A stretch of 64,000 nt of DNA from Ophiobolus disseminans (Eukaryota > Ascomycota > Dothideomycetes > Pleosporales > Phaeosphaeriaceae), in contig MU006244.1 of NCBI GenBank assembly GCA_010093685.1, positions 1 through 64,000 on the forward strand. Reading direction: 5' to 3'. The notes below the pieces were generated by a model, which had not been told where the DNA came from, did no database searches, and saw only the letters and a program-made list of their open reading frames with translations. Each line of letters opens with the position of its first letter. Within the stretch, counting starts at the first letter, position 1. A program made the position numbers and the translations under genes. This document shows positions 21,599-31,215 of this stretch, one piece after another.

Positions 21599-22041
21599 CT
21601 AGTGTTTATATTGAGAGGCTGGGCGGACTAGCGCAGAACGGATGAGAGCAAACGGGCGTACAGAGCCCTGGAGACTTGGTTTTCACAGCGGAAGTGCGGT
21701 TAGTATACTCAAATGGGCGGTTGGACAAACGGTGTTCGGGCATGGTTGGAGGTGTGGAGGGCAAAACATGGGAAGATGAGGCACGGGACTGGCATGGATC
21801 GTTGGCATTAGGCTGTGCTGTATATAGCGTGAGGATGTACAGGCTTGACCGAGATAACTGCTGGGTATAGAATGCTTGAAGAAGCGGTGCCTGAGTGACG
21901 ACGCGGCGGGTGGTGGAGAAGGTCCCTCCCCGCAATCTCGGCGGTGGCTGCTGCACGCGAGTCATGCCAGCCCTGCGCCTGGTGGAACTTTCGCATACCT
22001 CGACTTTGTGCTTCAGCCCAGCCCCGGCCAGCGCCAGCGCC
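21599..22041. promoter_or_regulatory. Divergent promoter region, GH43 and RED-like gene
   Basis: This is the remaining upstream region shared by the divergent GH43 (-) and RED-like (+) genes. Overlapping ORFs on both strands lack recognisable domains. An in-frame opening extends the RED frame to 21895, but family alignment supports the ATG at 22042. Confidence 0.4.
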
Positions 22042-23782
22042 ATGAACAACTCACAATTCAGGCGGCTGCTGCTGAGCGACACGCTGCGATCAGATGGCGA
22101 TAAGGCAAAGACGCCCGCCGCCGGCACACCCAAGGCGGTGCTGGGCGCCCGCAAGCACTCGAGCATCCCCATGACACCGTACGTCCCTGGAGCAGAGCGC
22201 GTGGCTATGCGGTGTATACTGACGACCGCGCAGTCGCCAGGTGGGGAGAGGCTCGGTACAGGCCGACTTCGCCCGCCAGCTTGCCGAGCGCAATGCCAAA
22301 GCCAACCCCGAGAAGAAGGCCCGCGCCTCTGCGCCCAAGGGCACCAGGCTCGCCGCGGGCTACACCGACCGCACCAAGGATCGCGTCGACCCCGAAGACA
22401 GCGAGATCGCGAAACGGATCAAGAACCTCGAGGAGTCCATGAAGGCCGGCGACATCGACCGCGCCACGTTTGAGAGCCTCGTGCAGGACATCACGGGCGG
22501 AGACTACGGCACAACCCACCTGGTCAAGGGGCTGGACCGCAAGCTGCTCGAGAGGGTGCGGCGCGGAGAAGACGTCACTGCTGTAGAGACGGAAAATGCA
22601 GAGGTTGAGAGAGAAGAGGAAGCGGAAGAAGTGTCGCCCGCCCTGGAGGATGCTTTCGACGAGCTGGCGGACGAGGACGTCGGACCCATCGTGCGCGAGA
22701 AGGCGGAGAAGAAGGGCGAGAGGAGCATGGCACCACCACCGCCGGTTGCAGGTGCAAAGCGGAGCAGGAACGACATATTGAAGGACCTCAAGCGACAGCG
22801 AGAGGAAGCCGCGGCCGCTGCGGCCGCAGAGCATGAGAAGAAGTTTCCCAGTCTGGGGCCTGGATTTCGCAAGATTAGTGCCCAGGGAGAGGCATCGCGC
22901 ATTGAGATCGACGAGAAAGGCCGCGAAGTCCTCATTGTCACCGGCGCGGACGGCAAGGAGAAGCGGAAGATCAGGAAGCAGAAGGTTGACGAGCCCCCGG
23001 CGCCTGAGATACGGCATGACCTGGACGACGCTACGAAGCCAATCAACATGCACAACCTGCCGGAGCAAAAGAAGGAAGAGTCAGAGGATGAAGACATCTT
23101 CGAGGGCGTTGGTTCAAGCTACAACCCCCTGGCAAACCTTGATGACGAGGACGATGATTCTGAGGACGAGGCCGCGGCCAAGCAGGACGATATCCAAGCA
23201 GAACAGCAACTGGCGAAGGAGTCGGCCGAATTAGACGTGACTGCTCCAGAGTCCCGAGAACATGCTCCAGAACATCCCACGGCCACGACATCAGCAAAGC
23301 GAGACTACTTCAAATCAGTCACGCGTGATGCGGCAGGTGGAAAAACCTCAGATCTCTCCTCCGCCGACGCCACTGTACGTGCCGCTCTTGCAAAAGTCCG
23401 CAATCTCGACGAGAACTCTACCCTCCTGCAGAATTTGGGTTCCTCTGATCCCGATGATGCTGGGTCAAAAGAAGCCCGCCTCAAGAAGCGCGCTGCCGAA
23501 CTCGCAGCCTCAGACCGAGACATGGAAGATATGGATCTTGGCTTTGGCGCGTCACGCTTCGATGATGCAGACGACATGGAGAGAGAAGGCGAGAAGATCA
23601 AGTTCAGTCAGTGGAAAGGACTTGGTACCGAAGAGGATCCAGAAGATGCCGATGACGGTGGCAGGGATGCGAAGAAGCAGAGGAAGCGAGGTTCCAAGAA
23701 GAAGAAAGGCGATAAGAACAAGGCTGAGGATGTGCTGAACGTTATGGAGAGGCAGAAGAAGGAGAAGAAGACGCTGGGATGA
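22042..23782 (+). CDS. RED/IK-like spliceosomal protein
   Basis: RED (IK) is a pre-mRNA splicing factor of the spliceosomal B complex and a partner of SMU1. Exons are 22042-22178 and 22234-23782 with a 55-bp intron; 561 residues. The N-terminal signature is clear after splicing: MNNSQFRRLLL, HSSIPMTPRQVGR, DFARQLAERNAK, GYTDRTKDRVDPED, then DYGTTHLVKGLDRKLLERVR. The middle and C-terminal parts are charged and disordered, with acidic stretches (SEDEDIFEGVG, DEDDDSEDEAAAK), DYFKSV, a FSQWKGLG segment and a Lys-rich end (KKQRKRGSKKKKGDKNK) likely to act as a nuclear signal. The RED repeats of animal proteins are not obvious. Confidence 0.92.
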
Positions 23783-24003
23783 AACGTCGAACGATGCTGC
23801 GAGGATAGTCAGGCATGCGTATCAGTCAGTACATTATGTCGTGTCTATGGTGCCAGCATATGCACAAGGACTCAATTTCGAGCTGATGCACGTACTACTT
23901 TCGATGGTCGTCAAGCTATACTACCTTACACTGGTTACTTCTTCCACAATCGCTCATCATTCACACTTCCAAGCATGATTCCTCGGCTCGTCCCCACGTT
24001 CAT

Positions 24004-24963
24004 TCATATACGTCTCCTGTTTAACTCAAATAGACTCTGATTTGCATGCTTTACGCAAAGCCACTGGTCATAGTACTTGTCAACACCGCCATTGCGTAGT
24101 TCTTTCCCAATCGGCCGGCCTAGCTTACACCGCCTTACTTGCTTGTCCTCGTTTGGATTTGATGCACCAAGATCTGGCACCGGCCCGTAATCCTTCATGA
24201 ACGATGTAACTTTAGCATTTGGCGCTGCTTGCGCCGTGCTCTCGGATTTGTTCTGATAGGCACCTTTGTCCCTTGATAGCCGACCTTCTTGTACATGCTC
24301 CCGGATCTGGCGCAAGGTGGAAAGCTGATCTCGTATAGCTTGTAAATGCTGTTCGTGAAGAGCAAGGGTGGTGCGATCATGTTCCAGATTTCTTTCTTCT
24401 TGCTCCGCTACTTGTTCGATATCTGCAATGGTCTTTGAGATGTCAGCTATGTATTTATCATCCACTTCATCAGCGGTTGGCTGAGCTTCGAGCGATGATG
24501 TCGCTATTGATGAAGTGGGAGAGTTGAGTGCTGTCGCGGGCAGCTCAGCGATGTCATGTTGGCCAACCGGTGTTGTTGGATATTGATAGAACCTATACTT
24601 TGTCTCATTATCCGTGGTAAGCCGCAAGAACCGAGACCAATCTTGTCCAGTTTTCGTTTGCGGAGATCTGCTCGGCAGCTCATAGTTTGGACGGTTTTGA
24701 CAAGGCTGGCGTATCTGGTACTGTATGTGGTATATGTCTCGCTCTCGTTCCAGCATTGATTGGAGGCGATGTTGATTGTTTTCGTACTCGTGATCCATTT
24801 TGAGAAGATGATGTAAAGGCCGAGAGGAATGATGCACACAAGCAGACGGACCATCAGAGAGGCTATATACTTCTGGACACAGGAAAGGTGGGAGTAGAGC
24901 ATGTAAGTCGTCATCAAGCCACGCACTCCATCTTGTTGGTAGACAGCGGTTCAGATTAGACAT
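24004..24963 (-). CDS. Hypothetical protein with central coiled coil
   Basis: This is a single open frame of 319 residues that I do not recognise. Residues about 165-225 (DDKYIADISKTIADIEQVAE, then EERNLEHDRTTLALHEQHLQ and AIRDQLSTLRQIREHV) have heptad-like hydrophobic spacing and should form a coiled coil. The C-terminus contains CKLGRPIGKELRNGGVDKYY and QWLCVKHANQSLFELNRRRI, which read like a short folded module. No signal peptide or membrane helix is apparent. It may be lineage-specific. The frame being open over 960 bp is the main evidence, and an undetected intron or a later start (Met56, MDHEYENNQH) is possible. Confidence 0.55.
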   Translation of the reverse strand: MSNLNRCLPTRWSAWLDDDLHALLPPFLCPEVYSLSDGPSACVHHSSRPLHHLLKMDHEYENNQHRLQSMLERERDIYHIQYQIRQPCQNRPNYELPSRSPQTKTGQDWSRFLRLTTDNETKYRFYQYPTTPVGQHDIAELPATALNSPTSSIATSSLEAQPTADEVDDKYIADISKTIADIEQVAEQEERNLEHDRTTLALHEQHLQAIRDQLSTLRQIREHVQEGRLSRDKGAYQNKSESTAQAAPNAKVTSFMKDYGPVPDLGASNPNEDKQVRRCKLGRPIGKELRNGGVDKYYDQWLCVKHANQSLFELNRRRI

Positions 24964-25248
24964 AGCTGATACAAACGTACGTATAATATGCTACGTCTTA
25001 CTAACTTATCACTGGGTTATGTGGCGATATTACAGGCATTTAAAATCATTGCATGATAGCACAAAACTTGAAGACTAGTCTGGAAGGCTCGTATACTCAT
25101 TGTACATCTCATCGTTGTTTAGTTGTCGCGTCGCTTGCTACGTTACACACCGTCTCCGTTGTAGACATAAGCGATCCAAAGAAAGATGAGCTTAGACAGG
25201 ACTCCTTTCGCACCGACGCATATAATCTCGGATTTTGCAGTCCTCTCT

Positions 25249-25968
25249 TCATTCAATACTCTTCACCAGCGTTACCACGATACCATTCACTCCAGTCTGC
25301 CCACTCGCTCCACCATCAAGCACTTCGGGACAGATCTTGAAACCGATCTTCTCATAGAATGCTCGACCAGTAACATTGTGCTGCACCATGTCAAGATGAA
25401 CTCCTTTGGCCCCACGACCCTCGACCGCTTCCAAGAACGCGTTGATCATCAGTGACCCATATCCCTTTCTCTGGTACTCTGGTAAGATGTCGATGTGTAG
25501 ATGCGCCGGGTATTGTTGTAGAGTCTGGGGCCACGGCTGAAGCATGCTGCAATTCGCGTTGTATACCGCGTTCCTGAACCCTTTGATATCGTCTCTTTCC
25601 ATGAGTGGGTTGTCGGATCGAACGTCAGGCTTAGGTACCAAGTTGGGATCCACCACTGGCGTAAACACGTCACGCCAACGTTGGGCAAAGGCCGTGGTGT
25701 CTGCTGCACCGATGCAATATCCAACCACTCGTCCGTCCCCGTCATCTAAGACAAAGCACGTGTCGGGCGCTAGGCTGACATATGCTTTATACCACAAGTA
25801 GGAGCCAACGGTCCGAGCCGGCTCCCAGTCCAAGCCCTTGTCAATGGTAGTAAGAAACTATACATGCTGTTAGTGAGAAACTGTTGTAGGTGGTGAGAAC
25901 CCTACGACGTGAAGGCCATCTGTAAAGTCGCGTGACTTGTCGTACGGTCGTACAAACGAAGAAGCCAT
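25249..25968 (-). CDS. GNAT family N-acetyltransferase
   Basis: Transfers an acetyl group from acetyl-CoA to an amine; the acceptor is unknown. Exons 25968-25906 and 25857-25249 with a 48-bp intron give 223 residues beginning MASSFVRPYDKSRDFTDGLH. The acetyl-CoA loop is visible as IDILPEYQRKGYGSLMINAF (Q/RxxGxG motif), preceded by the strand HLHID and followed by GVHLDMVQHNVTGRAFYEKI, where the Asn and Tyr positions are typical of motif B. The N-terminal part includes SLAPDTCFVLDDGDGRVVGY, the usual second strand pair. No targeting signal is seen. Confidence 0.88.
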
Positions 25969-26330
25969 GTTGAGTTGTTAGGGACCCTCAGGTTGGTCTA
26001 GGAATCTGTAACGATAGTGCTTGTATACACGAGGACTGTTACGCTTTTGAACCTTCAACGAAGATAGAAGCCTGGTGTTTGAATGTTCGAAGCTGAGAAT
26101 CTCGCCGGTGAAAAGAAAATCGTCTCAGTATTACGCTCAGTAACTCGGTCCTACTCGGGCGGGAAAAGATAGGTTGAGCTGAGCCAGCTGGGGTCCGCGA
26201 AGACCTGCAGTGAAGCGGGGCTGAAGCCAATCATCGGTCTCGCGTCTCGAAACCATAAACACTTCATCCGGAACAAATGGGGCGAGATGCCGGCGGAGGC
26301 TTGACAATGTTTGACAACCTTGGAAGGTGT
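25969..26330. other. Intergenic, no gene seen
   Basis: This is the upstream region of the acetyltransferase, ending at a MITE. No supported ORF. Confidence 0.4.
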
Positions 26331-26470
26331 CTCTCGGTAAGTCGCGAAAGTTGGGAAAAGATACACTATCCTATCTGTATACAGAGATATTAAGAGTTTA
26401 TAACAGCTTTTCTATACGTAGATGTAGTCGTCAAGCTTAGATTTTTCCAGCTTCCGCGACTTACTGAGAG
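26331..26470 (+). mobile_element. CTCTCGG MITE copy 2 (140 bp)
   Basis: The left terminal repeat CTCTCGGTAAGTCGCGAAAG (26331-26350) is matched in inverted form at the right end (GCGACTTACTGAGAG, ending 26470). Flanks are GGTGT (26326-26330) and GGTGG (26471-26475), a probable 5-bp target duplication with one change. Internal blocks AGATACACTATCCT and GTAGATGTAGTCGTCAAGCT are shared with the other copies. No coding capacity. Confidence 0.85.
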
Positions 26471-26648
26471 GGTGGGCATGAGGACGCTGTCCAGGTGGTA
26501 GCGCTTGTGGACCCTGGATGTTGTACCGAGGCGTGACGTATTGCAAGCAATGAAGCACGCAGCTATCAGTCTACAACTTGAGCGAAACTTATCGAAACTC
26601 GCATTTCAGTTACACCTGCTCTTTAAGCAATGCAGAAAAGAGCAAACT

Positions 26649-27092
26649 ATGTCTAGAATTAATTTCCTCAACCTTCCTCGCGAGCTGAGGGACATGATCT
26701 ACTCTCACATCCTTCCAGAGCGAATACATCTGGTTCCACCGGGCTGCAAGATCAGCCTTGACGTCTGGCACACGATTGGCATTCTGTTTGCAAATCGTTC
26801 AATACGCAACGAAGCCCTTCAGTCCCTTCAACGGAAGCTGCCAATGACAAGCATAGTGACACAGCACCCGGCACTCAACGCACGTATGAACTCCCTGACG
26901 TCACCAGAGTACATCATTTTCCAATTTAGGATTGTAAACTTGGTTATTCAAACAGAGTATCAACTTGGGAACATGCATATTTTCTCTTTATTACGCAAGT
27001 CGGAAGAACACACCAGGGCCTGCCTTGATCGCGTGTTCGAATCCATGCCTGCCTTGACAGAACGTCAGCTGCATGATCACCTGGGAACCTAG
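26649..27092 (+). CDS. Small 2EXR/F-box-like protein, tentative
   Basis: An open frame of 147 residues starting MSRINFLNLPRELRDMIYSH. The LPxELRDxIY pattern is the opening of fungal F-box-like/2EXR proteins, which are numerous and fast-evolving. The rest (LDVWHTIGILFANRSIRNEA, IIFQFRIVNLVIQTEYQLGN) would fit that family, but no second motif confirms it. The frame is also open upstream to 26505. A MITE lies only 178 bp before the start and could contribute to its promoter. It may be truncated compared with usual family members, which run to 200-400 residues. Function is unknown. Confidence 0.45.
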   Translation: MSRINFLNLPRELRDMIYSHILPERIHLVPPGCKISLDVWHTIGILFANRSIRNEALQSLQRKLPMTSIVTQHPALNARMNSLTSPEYIIFQFRIVNLVIQTEYQLGNMHIFSLLRKSEEHTRACLDRVFESMPALTERQLHDHLGT

Positions 27093-27335
27093 TCATGCGC
27101 CGGCCGTGTTGCTTCCTCAAGTTAGGGGACATATGCTTGAGGAAATCAGGAGAGTTACCCTAGGTCAAGATACACTGGTGGGCTGGGACATGGAGTGTCA
27201 AGTGAGAGATGCGACAAGGTGGAAGAATAAGCGGAGCGGAGTTGTTACATTGAAAAGACATTGAGCCCGCAACCAAGTTCCTAGGTAGGAGAAGCCCCTG
27301 AGAGATTCTCTGAACCCAATCCAGTACTTACAGTA

Positions 27336-28787
27336 TCAGTCCAGCCGCTTCCTCTTCTTCGTGTCTGGTGCCCGAGCACAAGGCTTAGTGGTGGTGACTT
27401 TCCCAGAAGCATTTGCCGATTGATTCCTGTCCTCTCCAAGCTGCTCTGACTCTACGACTGGCGGCTCTTTGCCCAGAACCTCGGCGAAGGCCTTCGCATA
27501 CGTACGACAGATCTTGTCGCCCGGCTGAGATTGCGTGTTTAAGGCGAATTGATGCGCGCCATACCATCTTGTTAGCTCATTCACAAAGAATTGTTGTCCA
27601 TCGGGAGCAATCCCTATATCCAGCCGTCCACCCACAGCCAAGGATTGGAAGCCCTTATCGCCGGAGTCCTGCAGGCGGCGGTACACGCCGAGAGCAAAGT
27701 CGGTTAGTTTCTCGTAGCTGAGAGAAAGATACTCTGGCCATTTGAATTGTGGCTGAACATTGGTAGCGCAGTAGAATCCACCAAGCTTACCAGGTTTGCA
27801 AAGCTCAGACAGGCCCAAAGGCGTATACTTTGCGTCCGTCCACACTGTGCGAATGACAGATACAACGTGTGGTTCTCTGTTCTTCCCATCGCCAGCACGA
27901 GTCGCGATGAAGACGCGCAACTCTCCGAAATCTACCAACGAGGGAACATACTCCTGTTGCATCCAACGATAGTATTCATCGACCATCGTATCGTCTTCCT
28001 CGTTCTAAAGAAACCGTTTGCGAACAGTCTCGAGCTGCTTGCCAAGTTTCATGATCCTGACGTGCCCAGCCCCGCAGCTGTGGGATCGCTTCAAGACGCT
28101 TGTGGCATCGCTCGATAGGAAACAGTGGTGGTCATTCTTGCCAGTGAAGCAGGTAAATGGTCGATAAGCTTTGTCCTCGCCAGTGATACGACCAAAGGCC
28201 TGTATGTCGTAAACTTTGAAGTCGGCCCAAACAATCTCTTCGCGTGGCGGGAAGATAGAACCGCACTCGTGGGTCAGGGTGTCGTAAGCAAATGTCCATG
28301 TGCTTGGTTTTACATCTTGATGTGCAACGAGCCACATCATGATCCCCTTCTTTTCCAGAGCGTCCAGAGTCCCTAGATATTCGACCGCTGCAGCAGGAGA
28401 CTTCATGTACAAGATTCGGTAAGGGTATCGATGGTGCAAAATTTCGCCTGTCATGACGCCCTGGTGCAGAGCTTGAAGCGTACGACCAGAGAAAGCGAAG
28501 GCTGTGCCTAGAATCCCTTCTATACACTTCACATTAGCGGGTTTAAGCCATGGTGCTCCTTCGACATTGGAATGACGATGCCAGTGAATGCTGGTGCTGC
28601 GGGAATCTTTGACAGGACGGCGCTCGTCGTCTTCATCCACGGCGACCCATACAATAAATTGATTATCGGCGTCCTTTCGAAAACTATAGTCCGGTGCAGA
28701 AGCTGATTGTTGGAGCAGATTCGGGGGCATGATGATGTTATAAGCGAGGAGTATTGCCGTGTCCAAACCGCGAAATATAGAGGCCAT
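27336..28787 (-). pseudogene. Unknown protein gene interrupted by one in-frame TAG
   Basis: Two open frames, 28787-28008 (260 codons) and 27986-27336 (216 codons), lie in the same frame and are separated only by TAG at 28007-28005 and six further sense codons. Read through, they form one 484-codon frame. The C-terminal part has ELRVFIATRAGD, GGRLDIGIAPDGQQFFVNEL and TRWYGAHQFAL, a spacing that recalls the last metal-binding strand of ATP-grasp enzymes; that is a weak inference. The C-terminus is basic (DTKKRKRLD). A 21-bp GT-AG stretch over the stop is too short to be an intron. It could be a recent pseudogene, a sequencing error, two genes or stop readthrough. Confidence 0.55.
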
Positions 28788-29043
28788 GTTTGCTGCACCA
28801 AGGACCCACCTGATTCTGGGTCTTTCTACGTGTATTTTCGAGCAGATGTCACTGACTCTACTAGTCTCACCAGGTGTTGTAAGAACTCGTGTCTCACTAC
28901 CTAGAATTTAACAGTAAGCCTGTCTGTACTCACAACACTTTTAAGATTGTATTAGCTTCATGAAAGGATATTAAGGATAAGCAGGTCTTAGCGAGGATGG
29001 AACACGAAACATTGCAACACCTGGTGTTCGTATCTACCTTCCA

Positions 29044-30509
29044 TCAAAACACAATCGACGACTTCTTCTTCTTGCTCTTCTTACTCTTTTTCGGTACTGA
29101 ATTCGCCTCACTTGCGTCATTAACCGCCCCAGAGACAACATCACCAACCTTTCCCACCTCGTCTGGTTCCTCCTGAGACGGCGTCGTAACAGCCTGCTCC
29201 ACCTGCATCACCGAATCGGAGCGCTTGAGCTCTGCCAGTCCTTCACTAATGGGTGAAGTCAGCAACTCCGCCCCTGATTCCTTCTTGCTCATTTTCTGGT
29301 ATGTCTTGATCTTCTCGAATCCGAGCTCGTCGGTGAAGGATTCGAGTTCATGGTTGGTGTCTAGTGTGGGCTCGATGTCTTCAAGCCTCAACGAATCATT
29401 GCGTATCAAATCAGAAGCAGTCAGGGGGTCCGCCGACTCAGTCGAATAATTGTGAGCAGTCCAGTCAAGTTTAGATTCTTCAATTTGATCTGACTGATTG
29501 ACGTTGATGGCTTGAGCGTCTTCCTTCTTGGGTTCTTTCGCGTCTTTTGGTGCACTTTCAGTTGCACGCGGTTCGATCGTTGAAGTCGACGACTTATCAG
29601 TTTCAGTTGTCTTCGCGATCGGTGTGTTGGCGAAGTTACTCATCACGGTCTTCCACACGACTTGTAGAAGCCTGGTGTTTCCCTCAACCTGTGTGATGAA
29701 ATCAGGCCGTCTGAACGGTTCAGGGTCCTTGGTCATTGCACTTCTGACAGCATCCTCCAGATAGGTCAGATACCATGTCTCATTATCCGGTAGGAGTGGG
29801 AAAGCGTTATCTTTGGCTATCTTCAAGATATCGGAGATACCCACACTCTCTCCAAGAGACGCGACTTTTTCCTTCGCTAGATCGACGAGGCCAGGTAGAT
29901 CATATCGGACGGCTGCGCAGTAGACACAGGTGCCGACTTTATAACTTGAGACTGTCGCTTGCCCGGACTGTAAAGGGGAATACAGATCATGGAATCTGTC
30001 GGTATAGAGATAATGTATCAGAGTATGTGCTGTGGCGTTGTCGATCTCCGGTATGGAGATATGCTGCCCTACCATACTGGACTGATCGTATTTGGCAGCC
30101 AGCACTGCACTCTTAGCAAGTATGGTGCCATGTACACTGAATGGTGTAGCATTCTTCCCAACATGCAAGAAGACGATCTCAATGACTGCGTAAGGTCTGT
30201 ACAATAGTGTAAGTCAGGGGCTACGGGTTACCCAAGCTATTGAAAAACTTACGATTTCTCTGTAAAGACATCCGCCTCGTCTTCGTTGGGGACATCATTG
30301 TAGTCTTCCTTCAACATGTTAGAGCCGTCTAGGCTGTCGGTACCGTACGTCGCTGCTGTTGAACGAGGCGATCGTCTTGCGCGGCGAACTTTCTTCGCAA
30401 CACCTGCTTCGTTGCTCGGCTGTTGAGCTTCCGAGCGCTCGTCCAAAGATTGAAAAGGCCCATCGACGTCGCTTGAAGGGGCAATTGTAGAGTTGTCGCT
30501 GACGGACAT
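29044..30509 (-). CDS. BTB/POZ domain protein
   Basis: BTB domains mediate dimerisation and often recruit Cullin-3 ligases; the partner here is unknown. Exons 30509-30253 and 30196-29044 with a 56-bp intron give 469 residues. After an 85-residue disordered acidic/basic leader, the BTB fold runs from about 86 to 200: YAVIEIVFLHVGKNATPFSV, HGTILAKSAVLAAKYD, DNATAHTLIHYLYTDRFHDL, VGTCVYCAAVRYDLPGLVDL. This pattern is common in fungal BTB proteins. The remaining C-terminal half is disordered and ends in a Lys-rich tail (KKSKKSKKKKSSIVF), perhaps a nuclear signal. Confidence 0.85.
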
Positions 30510-31058
30510 CTTGCTGTTGGTCTATCGAGCAGTCGATCGTACTTAGATGCCCTCAATCACACCGACTGTGCACCTATTTTATCCTCTATCCCTATACGCC
30601 TCTGCGATGAGGCTCAAAACGATGTGCGCTGGCATTCATGTCAGAACGCGGGGCATCCATGCTCCTGTGAGTTGTCAGTTGGACGGAATCTCCAGCCTTG
30701 TGAATAGGAGCATCCTGTTGGTCAGCCTTGTGCCATCGACTTGACTACGCACGCCACAATACGGACTGCATTGACGAGCGATGCTGAGCTGAGCACTTTC
30801 CGGTGAGCAAGGGCGCAATCGCTTCATGATTGGACAGTTTGCAGCCGTAGGTAAGCCTGAGGAAGTCTGATCGGTATGCCGACGGTTGGGCTGGCCAATG
30901 AGTATTGTGGTGAGCCTCACTTCTCACGATTTAGCTTTGTGTCTGGCATTACGCCTTTGAAAGTATCGAGCAAGAAGTGATTCATGCTAGATTGATGGAA
31001 CTTGGCAAGATTTTTGCAGGCCCACCCAACATGTTCCATGCCGTTGTCATCACTCATT
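30510..31058. other. Intergenic, no gene seen
   Basis: This lies between the BTB gene start and a MITE. No supported ORF; presumably it holds the BTB promoter. Confidence 0.4.
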
Positions 31059-31202
31059 CGCTCGGTAAGTCGCGAAAGCCGGAAACAAAGATACACTATC
31101 CTGTATACCTCTAGAACATTTTTAGAATGTAGATCAACTCTTACCTATGTAGATTTAGTCGTCAGGCTGAGCCTTTTTCCGACTTATCCGACTTATCGAG
31201 AG
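31059..31202 (+). mobile_element. CTCTCGG MITE copy 3 (144 bp)
   Basis: The left end CGCTCGGTAAGTCGCGAAAG (31059-31078) and right end (CGACTTATCGAGAG, ending 31202) are inverted repeats. Flanks are TCATT (31054-31058) and CCATT (31203-31207), a probable 5-bp duplication with one change. Internal blocks AGATACACTATCCTGTATAC and GTAGATTTAGTCGTCAGGCT match copy 2 in the same orientation. The element ends 13 bp from the stop codon of the CorA-type gene, so it probably lies in its 3' UTR. Confidence 0.85.
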
Positions 31203-31215
31203 CCATTCACCCGAT

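Noticed and set aside
22205..23097. Long minus-strand ORFs (197 and 287 codons) opposite the RED-like gene
   Set aside because: Low-complexity Ser/Leu-rich antisense of acidic/Lys-rich coding sequence.
27986..28030. A 21-bp intron removing the in-frame TAG
   Set aside because: GT-AG ends exist, but 21 bp is below the working size of fungal introns (other introns here are at least 41 bp) and there is no branch site.
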